Position numbers and translations under genes: made by a program. Below the pieces are notes generated by a model. The model saw only the letters and a program-made list of their open reading frames with translations, was not told where the DNA came from and searched no databases. A stretch of DNA of 64,000 nucleotides from Lentzea albidocapillata subsp. violacea (GTDB lineage Bacteria > Actinomycetota > Actinomycetes > Mycobacteriales > Pseudonocardiaceae). Location of the stretch: NCBI RefSeq assembly GCF_900100275.1, contig NZ_FNET01000001.1, forward strand, positions 620,001-684,000. Direction: 5' to 3'. Each line of letters opens with the position of its first letter. Position 1 is the stretch's first letter. Positions 15,978 through 27,654 of the stretch are shown here, in pieces.

Positions 15978-16946
15978 TCACTCGTAGGTGATCTTCACGG
16001 TGTCGGTGACCGGAACCGACTGGCACGCCAGCACGATGCCCTCGGCGATGTCCTCGGAGTCGAGCACGTCGTTGTTGAGCATCTTGACCTCGCCCTCGAC
16101 CAGCCGGCACGCGCACGCGCTGCAGGCACCCTCGCGGCACGAGTATGGCGCGTCGAGTCCCTTCTCCAGCAACAGGTCGAGCAGCTTCGTCCGCGCGGGC
16201 CACGGAAACCGGTGCTGTGCACCGTCCAGCTCGACCTCGACGACGGCATCCGGCCGGTCGTCGATCACCGGGACCACGGCCGAGAACGGATCACTGGACA
16301 GCGACACGAACTTCTCGACGTGCACGGCTGACACGTCGTGCAACGCCTTGCGGGCAGCGTCCATGAACGGCCCGGGCCCGCACACGAACGCCTCGTCGCA
16401 GTCCCGGACGAACGCCCGTAGCGCTGCCACCGAGGGCAGTCCCTGCACCGACTCCAGCCAGTGCACCACGGTCAGCCGGTCCGGATACGAGCGAGCGAGG
16501 TCGGAAAGCTCCCGCGCGAAGATCACCGACGCCTCGTCCCGGTTGGCGTACAACAGGAACACCCGCCCGGACCCCTCACGGAGCACCGCCCTAATGATCG
16601 ACATGACCGGCGTGATCCCGCTCCCGGCCGCGAACGCCAGCAGTGACCCGTCCAGTGAGGAGGGCGTGAACACCCCGGCCGGCGCCAGCACGTCGAGTTC
16701 CATGCCTTCACACAACGACGAGCACATCCAGTGCGACCCGTACCCGTCCGGCGTCCGCTTGACCGTGATCTTCAACGGCTCACCCGGCGCGCTGGACAGC
16801 GAGTAGCAGCGCGCCACGTCACCGGCCCGCACGGTCAGGAACTGCCCGGGTTTCACCGCGAAGTCCACCCCCGACAGCACGAACGAGCGCGCGTCGGCGG
16901 TCTCCTCGATCACGGCGTCGACCCGCAGCCGGTGCACCTCAGCCAT
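15978..16946 (-). CDS. kshB: Ketosteroid 9-alpha-hydroxylase reductase component KshB
   Basis: This 322-aa flavin/iron-sulfur reductase passes electrons from NADH to KshA. It has an FAD domain (RCYSL at 47-51), an NAD domain (GSGITPVMS from 109; CGPGPFM at 189-195) and a C-terminal plant-type [2Fe-2S] domain with ligands C270, C275, C278 and C308. The ATG at 16946 has a GGAGG site 6 bp upstream and starts with the family-typical MAEVHRLRV. It follows a small Cys-rich gene with an 8-bp overlap rather than kshA directly. Reductase and oxygenase are thus in one transcription unit. Confidence 0.92.
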   Translation of the reverse strand: MAEVHRLRVDAVIEETADARSFVLSGVDFAVKPGQFLTVRAGDVARCYSLSSAPGEPLKITVKRTPDGYGSHWMCSSLCEGMELDVLAPAGVFTPSSLDGSLLAFAAGSGITPVMSIIRAVLREGSGRVFLLYANRDEASVIFARELSDLARSYPDRLTVVHWLESVQGLPSVAALRAFVRDCDEAFVCGPGPFMDAARKALHDVSAVHVEKFVSLSSDPFSAVVPVIDDRPDAVVEVELDGAQHRFPWPARTKLLDLLLEKGLDAPYSCREGACSACACRLVEGEVKMLNNDVLDSEDIAEGIVLACQSVPVTDTVKITYE

Positions 16947-17178
16947 CGGCGACCTCCAGCGTTCCCTCGCGCACGGCCTTCTCGATGCTGTCGCGCAACC
17001 GCAGGCACGTCGGCACGAGCGCCGCCCGCGCACCGCACAGTTCAGGGCAGTCACGGGTGTCGGACAGCCACTGCACGCTCGTGTGCTGCGGGCTGTTCTT
17101 CTTCACCAGCACCCGGTTCCCGCAGTCGCAGCCCACCGGCACCATGCCGCCGACGAGGAACTCGTCGCGCTCGGTCAC
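16939..17178 (-). CDS. Small Cys-rich protein of unknown function, between kshA and kshB
   Basis: The 79-aa protein is not recognised from any named family. It has five cysteines in two groups (C17, C19; C44, C48, C58) and one His (H32), a pattern compatible with a zinc or iron-sulfur site, followed by a charged C-terminal helix (LRDSIEKAVREGTLEVADG). The GTG overlaps the kshA stop as GTGA, and the 3' end overlaps the kshB start by 8 bp, so it is translated in line with both hydroxylase components. Reality of the gene is supported by this double coupling and by sensible composition. A role in electron transfer, Rieske-centre assembly or complex formation is only a guess. It is not part of the known two-component Ksh system. 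Confidence 0.75.
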   Translation of the reverse strand: MTERDEFLVGGMVPVGCDCGNRVLVKKNSPQHTSVQWLSDTRDCPELCGARAALVPTCLRLRDSIEKAVREGTLEVADG

Positions 17179-18302
17179 GTCGCCGACTCCTGGCGCGCGA
17201 GGTTCTCCGCGACCTCCTTCTCCCACACCTCGATCGCCCGGCTCGTGTCGACCTCGAACTCGAAGCGCCGCACCATGTCGTCGCTGACGTCCTCGACGTC
17301 GACGTAGAACTGCTCGTACCAGCGGCGGAGCTGGTACACCGGCCCGTCCTCCTCGCACAGCAACGGGTTGTCGACGCGCGACTTGTTCTGCCAGATCTCC
17401 ACGTCCTGCAGGAACCCGACCCCGATGCCGCGCGCGAACTTCGCCGCGATCTTGTCCGCGTGGATGTCGTCCACACCGGGCAGTTTCTTCACGATCGCGC
17501 CCCACTGGAGCTTGAACGAGGTCGGCGAGATCGGATAGTGGCAGTTGATCAGCACCGTCTCGATCTCGATGCCCTTGTAGTCGTTCCACAGGTAGTCGAT
17601 CATGTAGGACGGCCCGTAGTACGCGGCCTCCGACCGGACTTCCACGTCACCGGTGTAGTTCGAGCCCATCGCCACGTCCGGACGGCCGCGCGTGGTCAGG
17701 TACTGCGAGGCGACGTGGCCCTCCATCACGTTCTTGAAGTACGTCGGGAACGCGAAGTGGATGTAGAAGAAGTGGGCCATGTCGACGACGTTGTCGATGA
17801 TCTCGCGGCAGTTCGCGTTGTCGATCACCACCGAGTCCCAGGTCCAGTTGCTCCACTCGTCGCTGAACGCCGACTCGATGCGCGGGATCGTGATGTGCTC
17901 GGGCGGCGGGTTGCCCTGCGGGTCGTTCCACACGAACAGCTGCTTGTTCTCTTCCAAGGTGATCCACGACCGGGTGCGCGCCCGCAGCGGGACCCGCTTG
18001 GCGTAGGGGATGTCGACGCACTTGCCGTTGCCCGCCCAGCGCCAGTCGTGGAACGGGCAGGCGATGTTGTTGCCCTTGATCGTGCCCTGGGTGAGGTCGC
18101 CGCCCATGTGCCGGCAGTACCCGTCCAGGACGTTGATCCTGCCGTCCTCGGTCGCGAACACCACGAGCTTCGTGCCGAACGCCTCGATGGCATGGGGTTT
18201 GCCGTCACGGAAGCTGCTCGCGAGGCCCAGACAGTGCCAGCCGCGCGCGAACCGTGCCGGCGGCGTGCCCGCGTCGATCGTCCGCACGCTGTCCTGCGTC
18301 AT
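17175..18302 (-). CDS. kshA: 3-Ketosteroid 9-alpha-hydroxylase oxygenase KshA
   Basis: The 375-aa Rieske non-heme iron oxygenase hydroxylates C9 of androstadienedione or its CoA ester, so that together with KstD ring B opens. The Rieske ligands are C63-x-H65 and C82-x2-H85. The mononuclear iron site shows D174, H177 and H182 in NVVDMAHFFYIH, each four residues before the known positions of M. tuberculosis KshA. The ATG overlaps the kstD stop (ATGA). Neighbours are kstD upstream and the Cys-rich ORF and kshB downstream. Confidence 0.95.
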   Translation of the reverse strand: MTQDSVRTIDAGTPPARFARGWHCLGLASSFRDGKPHAIEAFGTKLVVFATEDGRINVLDGYCRHMGGDLTQGTIKGNNIACPFHDWRWAGNGKCVDIPYAKRVPLRARTRSWITLEENKQLFVWNDPQGNPPPEHITIPRIESAFSDEWSNWTWDSVVIDNANCREIIDNVVDMAHFFYIHFAFPTYFKNVMEGHVASQYLTTRGRPDVAMGSNYTGDVEVRSEAAYYGPSYMIDYLWNDYKGIEIETVLINCHYPISPTSFKLQWGAIVKKLPGVDDIHADKIAAKFARGIGVGFLQDVEIWQNKSRVDNPLLCEEDGPVYQLRRWYEQFYVDVEDVSDDMVRRFEFEVDTSRAIEVWEKEVAENLARQESAT

Positions 18303-19870
18303 CGCTCTCCTCCAGAGATGTCGAGGCCGGCGAGGTATCCGAACGTCATCGCCGGTCCGAGGGTGGCGCCCGCGCCCGCATAGGTGTGGCCCATGACCGA
18401 AGCACTGGTGTTGCCCGCCGCGTACAGGCCGTCGATCACCGAACCGTCCTCGCGCAGCACGCGTGCGCGGGCGTCGGTGCGCAGGCCGCCCTTGGTGCCG
18501 AGGTCGCCGGGCACGATCCTGACCGCGTAGAACGGGCCGGTGGCCAGCGGCGCGAGGTTGGGGTTCGGCTTGTTGCGCGGATCGCCGTAATACCGGTCGT
18601 ACGCGCTGTCACCGCGGTGGAAGTCGACGTCCTTGCCGTCCACGGCCAGTGTGTTGAACCGCCGGACGGTCTCGGTCAGCTCCGGCAGGTCGGCCTCCTG
18701 GGCGAGCGCTTCCAGGCTCGGCGCGGTGAGCACGGAATCCTTCCAGCGCCGGGGAAGCGGGCGGCGGGGCGGGATGCCGCAGAACGGGTAGCGGCTGCGG
18801 TAGGAGTGGTCGAAGACGAGCCAGGTGTCGCCGGTCATCGCGTTGACCACGTCGATGTAGGGCGCGGCCTCGTTCACGAACCGGCGGCCGGTCTTGCCGA
18901 CCAGCACGCAGCCGGGCAGGGACCGTTCCGCGAGCAGGAAGAACGGGCCGCGCGGCAGTGGAACCGACGGGCCCCACCATGCGTCGTCCATCAGCCCGAC
19001 GGCCGCTCCGGCTCGTTGACCGGCCTCGATGCCGTCACCGGTGTTGGCCTTGGCGCCGACTGTCCACTCCGTACCGATGTCCTGGTGTTGCTTGCGCATC
19101 CGTTCGTTGTTCTCGAAACCGCCGGACGCCAGCACCACGTGCTTCGCCAGGATCAGCTTCTCACCGACGAGAACTCCGGCGACGCGGCCGTTCTCGTAGT
19201 GCAGGTCGGTCATCGCGGTGTTGAGCCTGACCTCGACGTTCAGTGCTGTGAGCCCGGCGCGCAGCCCTGCGGAGAGCGCCTGGCCCATGGTCAGCCTGCG
19301 GCCGGGCAGGAACCGGCGCGCGAACACCTTGGCGGCGGTGACGATGCCGCGTGGATGCCTGCCGATCAGGGTCAGCCACCTGTAGTCGGTCTGGGTGATC
19401 ACGATGCCCGCGGGCGTCGGCACGTACGGCGGTTCGAGGTCCTTGATCTCGTCGCCGAGCAGCGCCGCGTTGAACGGCAGGGGCTCGACCGAGCGGCCAC
19501 GTGGTTGCCCGCCCGGCGCCTCCGGGTAGTAGTCGGAGTACTCGCGGACCCAGCGGAACTTCAGCGGCGTGTGGGCGCAGACGAACGCCAGCATGTCGGG
19601 TCCGGCAGCCAGGAACGCCTCCCGCAGTTCGGCCGGGACCTCACTCGCGATGTGCGCGAGATAGGTGCTGGCCCGCTCCGGCGAGTCGGGTATGCCGTTG
19701 GCGGCGACCACGGCGTTGTTCGGCACCCAGATGCCGCCGCCCGACCGCGCGGTCGAGCCGCCGTAGTGCGCGGCCTTCTCGATGATCAGGGTCCGCAGGC
19801 CGTTTCGAGCGGTGCAGAGCGCGGCTGTCATGCCCGCCGCGCCGCTGCCGACGACGATCACGTCGTACAT
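18299..19870 (-). CDS. kstD: 3-Ketosteroid delta1-dehydrogenase KstD
   Basis: This 523-aa FAD enzyme introduces the C1-C2 double bond into ring A. It has an N-terminal dinucleotide-binding motif VVGSGAAGMTAAL, REYSDYYPEAPGG, NEAAPY, and HTYAGAGATLG at the C-terminus. These correspond to the segments holding the catalytic Tyr119, Tyr318, Tyr487 and Gly491 of Rhodococcus KstD1, all apparently retained. No signal peptide is present, so it is cytoplasmic, unlike the second homolog at 53601-55307. It heads the minus-strand operon kstD-kshA-ORF-kshB-chsH3, and KstR boxes lie in the gap upstream. Confidence 0.92.
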   Translation of the reverse strand: MYDVIVVGSGAAGMTAALCTARNGLRTLIIEKAAHYGGSTARSGGGIWVPNNAVVAANGIPDSPERASTYLAHIASEVPAELREAFLAAGPDMLAFVCAHTPLKFRWVREYSDYYPEAPGGQPRGRSVEPLPFNAALLGDEIKDLEPPYVPTPAGIVITQTDYRWLTLIGRHPRGIVTAAKVFARRFLPGRRLTMGQALSAGLRAGLTALNVEVRLNTAMTDLHYENGRVAGVLVGEKLILAKHVVLASGGFENNERMRKQHQDIGTEWTVGAKANTGDGIEAGQRAGAAVGLMDDAWWGPSVPLPRGPFFLLAERSLPGCVLVGKTGRRFVNEAAPYIDVVNAMTGDTWLVFDHSYRSRYPFCGIPPRRPLPRRWKDSVLTAPSLEALAQEADLPELTETVRRFNTLAVDGKDVDFHRGDSAYDRYYGDPRNKPNPNLAPLATGPFYAVRIVPGDLGTKGGLRTDARARVLREDGSVIDGLYAAGNTSASVMGHTYAGAGATLGPAMTFGYLAGLDISGGER

Positions 19871-19892
19871 CGCACCTCCCCGGAGTCCAGAC

Positions 19893-19906
19893 TAGAACAG
19901 GTTATA
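19893..19906. promoter_or_regulatory. KstR box upstream of kstD
   Basis: TAGAACAGGTTATA matches TNNAACNNGTTNNA at all fixed positions and lies 22 bp upstream of the kstD ATG. The gap 19871-20001 holds no gene. Confidence 0.82.
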
Positions 19907-19960
19907 GTTCTGAGGCGGTTTGGCGCTATGGTGTAGGAGTTCCAGGCAAGTCGACTCACC

Positions 19961-19992
19961 AAGAACCTGTTTCTTGCCAAGAACGTGTTCCA
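19961..19992. promoter_or_regulatory. Two tandem KstR-like boxes upstream of the flavoprotein-hsa operon
   Basis: AAGAACCTGTTTCT (19961-19974, 12 of 14 including the fixed AAC/GTT core) and AAGAACGTGTTCCA (19979-19992, first base deviates) are spaced 18 bp centre to centre, nearly two helical turns. The second runs into the CAGGAGG ribosome site of the next gene. With the kstD-side box this makes three candidate sites in 131 bp. Confidence 0.65.
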
Positions 19993-20001
19993 GGAGGTTG
20001 C

Positions 20002-21459
20002 GTGGAAGTCACCGCTGACGTGGTCGTCATCGGCTTCGGCGCGGCCGGCGCGTGCGCCGCCGTCGAGGCCGCGACGGCCGGTGCGTCCGTGGTGGTACTG
20101 GACCGGTTCACCGGTGGTGGCGCGACCGCGCTGTCCGGCGGCGTCGTCTATGCGGGCGGCGGGACGCGGCAGCAGGTCGAGGCCGGTGTCACCGACTCGG
20201 TCGACGCGATGTACTCCTACCTGAGGCACGAGGTCCGGGACGCGGTGTCCCCGGAGACCCTGCGGCGGTTCTGCGAGGACAGCGCCAGGATGCTGGCCTG
20301 GCTGGAGGACCAGGGCGTGCCGTTCGACGCGCGGGTCTCGCCGTTCAAGACCTCGTACCCGACCGACGACCACTACCTGTACCTGTCCGGCAGTGAGGAC
20401 GCCTGGCCCGATCCGGCGCCGCGCGGGCATCGGACCAGGGCGAAAGGCACCTCGGGCAAGGCTTTCTTCACTCGTCTGGCCGAGGAGGTCCGGCGCGCGG
20501 GCGCGCGGGTCATGCCGCAGACCCGCGCGGTCGAGCTGATCGTCGCGGACGGCCGGGTGACGGGCGTGCGGTGCCGGACTCTCACCGGTCTTCCTCGCGC
20601 CCTGCACAGCGCGTTGTCCAAGGTGGGCGCCAAACCCTGGCTCTACTACCCGCCGCTGGGCAGGAAGCTGTTCGGGCTGGCAGCGTGGCTCGAACGGTTC
20701 GGCCGGCCGCTGGTGGTCCACGCCGGGCAGGCCGTGATCATCGCGGCAGGCGGCTTCATCGCCGATCGGGCCCTGGTCCACGAGCACGCCCCGGCCTACC
20801 GCGGCGGTCTCGCGCTGGGTACGCCCGGTGACGACGGCGCCGGCATCCGGCTCGGCGTCGCCGCCGGGGGCAGAACCGCGCGCATGGACAAGATCTCGGT
20901 CTGGCGGTTCGTCACGCCGCCCAGCGCGTTGCAGCGCGGCGTCCTGGTCGACTCGGCCGGGCAGCGCTTCGGCGACGCGACCCTGTACGGCGCGGCCAAC
21001 GGAACTGCGATCGTCGAACGCGGTGGCAAGGCCTGGTTGCTGATCGACGACGAGATCCTCCAGGTCGCACGGACTCAGGTGAAGACGCAGACGGCGCCGT
21101 TCCAGCGCTGGCAGGTCCGCTACCTGCTGGGACGGGGCCTCGTCACCGCGCCGACGATCGAGGAGGTGGCGGCCAAGGCAGGCATCGCGCCGCCCGAACC
21201 GTTCGGGACGCCGCCCTATTCGCTGATCAACGTGTCGGTGCGCGCGGGGTTCGGCTACCCGTGCCCGATGCTCACGCTCGGCGGGCTCGTCGTGGACGAG
21301 GACACCGGTCAGGTGCAAGGAGTCGCAGGCCTGTACGCGGCCGGCAGGTCGGCGGTCGGGGTGTGCTCGGAGTCCTACGTCAGCGGCCTCGCGCTCGCCG
21401 ACTGCGTCTTCTCGGGCCGCCGTGCGGGGCAACACGCAGCGAAGGAGGCCAGGTGCTGA
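20002..21459 (+). CDS. FAD-dependent 3-ketosteroid dehydrogenase-like flavoprotein
   Basis: The 485-aa protein of the fumarate reductase/KstD flavoprotein superfamily has VVIGFGAAGACAAVEAA at the N-terminus, GGGATALSGGVVYAGGG, and GLYAAGRSAVGVCSESYVSG at the C-terminal FAD site. It is clearly different from the two KstD proteins here: it lacks their SDYYPE and HTYAGAG segments. The delta4-(5-alpha)-dehydrogenase (Kst4D) type, which converts 5-alpha-3-ketosteroids to 4-ene forms, is a plausible match, but the exact reaction is not shown by motifs. The GTG has a CAGGAGG site. It leads the hsaE-G-F-A-D-C-B run, and its last 7 bp overlap hsaE. Confidence 0.7.
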   Translation: MEVTADVVVIGFGAAGACAAVEAATAGASVVVLDRFTGGGATALSGGVVYAGGGTRQQVEAGVTDSVDAMYSYLRHEVRDAVSPETLRRFCEDSARMLAWLEDQGVPFDARVSPFKTSYPTDDHYLYLSGSEDAWPDPAPRGHRTRAKGTSGKAFFTRLAEEVRRAGARVMPQTRAVELIVADGRVTGVRCRTLTGLPRALHSALSKVGAKPWLYYPPLGRKLFGLAAWLERFGRPLVVHAGQAVIIAAGGFIADRALVHEHAPAYRGGLALGTPGDDGAGIRLGVAAGGRTARMDKISVWRFVTPPSALQRGVLVDSAGQRFGDATLYGAANGTAIVERGGKAWLLIDDEILQVARTQVKTQTAPFQRWQVRYLLGRGLVTAPTIEEVAAKAGIAPPEPFGTPPYSLINVSVRAGFGYPCPMLTLGGLVVDEDTGQVQGVAGLYAAGRSAVGVCSESYVSGLALADCVFSGRRAGQHAAKEARC

Positions 21460-22223
21460 CGATCCAGTCCAGGGAGGCGGCCGCCGAGTTGCTGCGGGCG
21501 GCGGAACGCGACCGCGTGCCGATCAAACCGCTGGTGGAGCTGTATCCCGAGATCGACGTGGTGGACGCGTACGAGATCCAGCTGCTCAACGTCCGCCACC
21601 GCAACAGGGACGTGATCGGCCACAAGGTCGGGCTGTCGTCGCTCGCGATGCAGCAGATGATGGGCGTCGACGAACCCGACTACGGCCACCTGCTCGACGA
21701 CATGCAGCTGGCCGGCACCGCGGACGCGTCGGCGTACCTCTACCCGCGGGTCGAGGTGGAGATCGCATTCCTGCTGGCCCGCGACCTGCCCGGCGAGGGC
21801 TGCACGGTCGAGGACGTGCTGGAGGCCACCGAGTTCGTCGCGCCGGCCATCGAGCTGATCGACAGCCGGATCGAGAACTGGCGGATCGGTCTACAGGACA
21901 CCATCGCCGACAACGCGTCGTCGGCCGGGTTCATGCTCGGCTCCGAGCGCGTCCGTCCGTCCGAACTGGACATCGGCGCCGTCGCGGCCACGTTGCGGCG
22001 CAACGGCGAGCTGGTCGCCGAAGGCCGCGGTGACGCCGTGCTGGGCGATCCGGCGATCGCGGTGGCGTGGCTGGCCGCGAAGGTCGCGAGCTTCGGCGTC
22101 CGGTTGCTGGCCGGCGACATCGTGCTGCCCGGTTCGTGCACGCGTGCCATCGACGCCCGGCCGGGTGACGAGTTCCGCGCCGAGTTCGCCGGACTCGGTT
22201 CTGTCGACCTGAAATTCGAATGA
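21453..22223 (+). CDS. hsaE: 2-Hydroxypenta/hexa-2,4-dienoate hydratase HsaE
   Basis: The 256-aa member of the MhpD/fumarylacetoacetase-like hydratase family has GHKVGLSSLAMQQMMGVDEPDYG near residue 55, then RVEVEIAFLLARDLPG and ELIDSRIENWR with the acidic metal ligands. HsaE hydrates 2-hydroxyhexa-2,4-dienoate released from rings A and B by HsaD to 4-hydroxy-2-oxohexanoate. The GTG start with GAAGGAGG upstream lies inside the end of the preceding gene. hsaG follows after 9 bp. Confidence 0.9.
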   Translation: MLTIQSREAAAELLRAAERDRVPIKPLVELYPEIDVVDAYEIQLLNVRHRNRDVIGHKVGLSSLAMQQMMGVDEPDYGHLLDDMQLAGTADASAYLYPRVEVEIAFLLARDLPGEGCTVEDVLEATEFVAPAIELIDSRIENWRIGLQDTIADNASSAGFMLGSERVRPSELDIGAVAATLRRNGELVAEGRGDAVLGDPAIAVAWLAAKVASFGVRLLAGDIVLPGSCTRAIDARPGDEFRAEFAGLGSVDLKFE

Positions 22224-22232
22224 GGTGACTGG

Positions 22233-23126
22233 GTGAAGGCGGCCATCGTCGGCTCCGGCAACATCGGCACCGACCTGCTCTACAAGCTCCTGCGCTCGCC
22301 GGCGCTGGAACCGCGCTGGATGGTGGGCATCGACCCGGCCAGCGAGGGACTCAAGCGCGCGGCTTCGCTGGGCCTTGAGGTCTCGGTCGACGGCGCGGAG
22401 TGGTTGCTGCGTCAGGACGAGCTGCCGGACATCGTCTTCGAGGCGACGTCCGCGGCGGTGCACCGGGCCAACGCCCCGCGCTACGCCGAGGCGGGCATCC
22501 GGGCGATCGACCTCACACCGGCCGCGGTCGGGCCGTACGTCGTGCCGCCGGTGAACCTCGGCGAGCACCAGGACGCACCCAACATCAACCTCATCACGTG
22601 CGGTGGCCAGGCCACGATTCCCATGGTGCACGCGGTGTCCCGGATGGTTCCGGTGGCGTACGCGGAGATCGTCGCGAGCGTCGCGTCGGTGTCGGCGGGG
22701 CCGGGCACGCGGGCGAACATCGACGAGTTCACCCGCACCACCAGCCGGGGCATCGAGGCGATCGGCGGGGCGGGGCGCGGCAAGGCGATCATCGTGCTCA
22801 ACCCGGCGGACCCGCCGATGATCATGCGCGACACGATCTTCTGCGCGATTCCCGAGGACGTCGATCCGGATCCGATCACGGACTCGATCGCCCGGATGGA
22901 GACCGACATCCGTTCGTACGTGCCGGGATTCCGGCTGCTGCGCGAACCGCAGTTCGACGCCGGCCGGGTGGCGATCTTCGTGGAGGTCGCGGGCGCGGGC
23001 GACTTCCTGCCCGAGTACGCCGGGAACCTCGACATCATGACGGCCGCCGCGACGAAGGTGGGGGAGGAGATCGCCCGTGCACCAAAAGAATCCAACACTG
23101 CGGTTGACCGACACGTCATTGCGTGA
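22233..23126 (+). CDS. hsaG: Acylating propionaldehyde/acetaldehyde dehydrogenase HsaG
   Basis: The 297-aa enzyme has a Rossmann motif GSGNIG at residues 7-12 and a catalytic Cys123 in [12 protein letters not shown]. HsaG takes the aldehyde channelled from HsaF and makes propionyl-CoA (or acetyl-CoA) with NAD+ and CoA. The pair forms a complex in known systems. The 3' end overlaps the start of hsaF by 50 bp in another frame, which is longer than usual but keeps both proteins at full family length. Confidence 0.9.
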   Translation: MKAAIVGSGNIGTDLLYKLLRSPALEPRWMVGIDPASEGLKRAASLGLEVSVDGAEWLLRQDELPDIVFEATSAAVHRANAPRYAEAGIRAIDLTPAAVGPYVVPPVNLGEHQDAPNINLITCGGQATIPMVHAVSRMVPVAYAEIVASVASVSAGPGTRANIDEFTRTTSRGIEAIGGAGRGKAIIVLNPADPPMIMRDTIFCAIPEDVDPDPITDSIARMETDIRSYVPGFRLLREPQFDAGRVAIFVEVAGAGDFLPEYAGNLDIMTAAATKVGEEIARAPKESNTAVDRHVIA

Positions 23127-24098
23127 CGGCTCGCATCACAAGCGACACCAGTTCACGGTCGACGACGTGCGCTCGATCGTCGCGGCACTCGACGGCGCCG
23201 GGGTACCGGTGATCGAGGTGACGCACGGCGACGGGCTGGGCGGGTCGTCGTTCAACTACGGCTTCAGCCACACGCCCGAGCAGGAGCTGATCAAGGTCGC
23301 CGTCGAGACGGCTCGGCAGGCCAAGATCGCCGTGCTGATGCTGCCGGGTGTCGGGGTGAAGGACGACATCCTGGTGTCGCAGGACAACGGCGCCTCGATC
23401 GTCCGGATCGCCACGCACTGCACCGAGGCCGACGTATCCGTGCAGCACTTTCAGCTCGCTCGCGAACGCGGCCTGGAGACAGTCGGCTTCCTGATGATGG
23501 CGCACTCGCAGCCGCCGGAAGCGTTGGCTCGTCAGGCAAGGATCATGGCCGACGCCGGATGTCAGTGCGTTTACGTGGTCGACTCTGCTGGCGCTTTGGT
23601 GCTGGAACAGGTTTCCGACCGGGTTTCCGCGCTGGTCGCCGAGCTGGGGTCGGATGCCCAGGTCGGGTTCCACGGGCACGAGAACCTCGGGCTGAGCGTC
23701 GCGAACTCCGTCGCCGCGGCACGAGCCGGGGCAAAGCAGATCGACGGCAGCGTCCGCGGATTCGGGGCAGGCGCAGGGAACACGCCGCTGGAGGCGTTCG
23801 TCGGGGTCTGCGACAAGCTGGGTTTCTCCACCGGCGTCGACTTCTTCAAGATCGTGGACGCGGCCGAGGACGTCGTCCGGCCCGTCATGCCCGACGAGTG
23901 CCTGCTCGACCGGATGGCGCTGATGATGGGGTACGCCGGCGTCTACTCCAGCTTCCTCAAACACGCGTACACGCAGGCGCAACGCTACGGCGTGTCCGGC
24001 GCGCAGATCCTCGTGAGGGCAGGCGAACGCAAGCTCGTCGGCGGGCAAGAGGACCAGCTGATCGACATCGCACTGGAGCTGAGCAGGGAGAAAGTCCG

Positions 24099-24102
<4 letters not shown>
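23077..24102 (+). CDS. hsaF: 4-Hydroxy-2-oxohexanoate/valerate aldolase HsaF
   Basis: The 341-aa DRE-TIM-type aldolase has the N-terminal motif [13 protein letters not shown] (R16, D17, H20) and the metal-binding GFHGHENLG near residue 200. It splits 4-hydroxy-2-oxohexanoate to pyruvate and propanal, passed to HsaG. The GTG at 23077 gives the expected N-terminus. It begins within hsaG and ends in an ATGA overlap with hsaA. Confidence 0.9.
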
Positions 24103-27521
<3,419 letters not shown>

Positions 27522-27523
<2 letters not shown>

Positions 27524-27654
27524 CGCTGTGACCTCCTGCCTTCACCGCGTCTGTCGGCGCTCAGCAGGACACCTCGCGGCACCGGCCCCGCCGGCACCAC
27601 GATGCGCCCGTCTGCCCGTCGACAGACGGGGCGAAGGCAGACGGTCACAGCGCT
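27522..27654. repeat. Long structured inverted repeat between convergent hsaB and methyltransferase
   Basis: Arms 27522-27556 and 27620-27654 pair in strict register: 12 bp perfect (AGCGCTGTGACC), 2 mismatched, 8 perfect (CTGCCTTC), 4 half-matched, 9 perfect (CGTCTGTCG). In total 31 of 35 pair, with a 63-bp interior. An alternative local hairpin (CCCGTCTG / CAGACGGG, 27607-27614 and 27623-27630) would compete with it. The arms touch the stop codons of both flanking genes. A two-way terminator is the simplest reading; a small mobile-element relic is possible. No coding is seen inside. Confidence 0.75.

Noticed and set aside
18954..19850. Open frames on the plus strand opposite kstD
   Set aside because: They have no recognisable domain and sit antisense to conserved KstD motifs.
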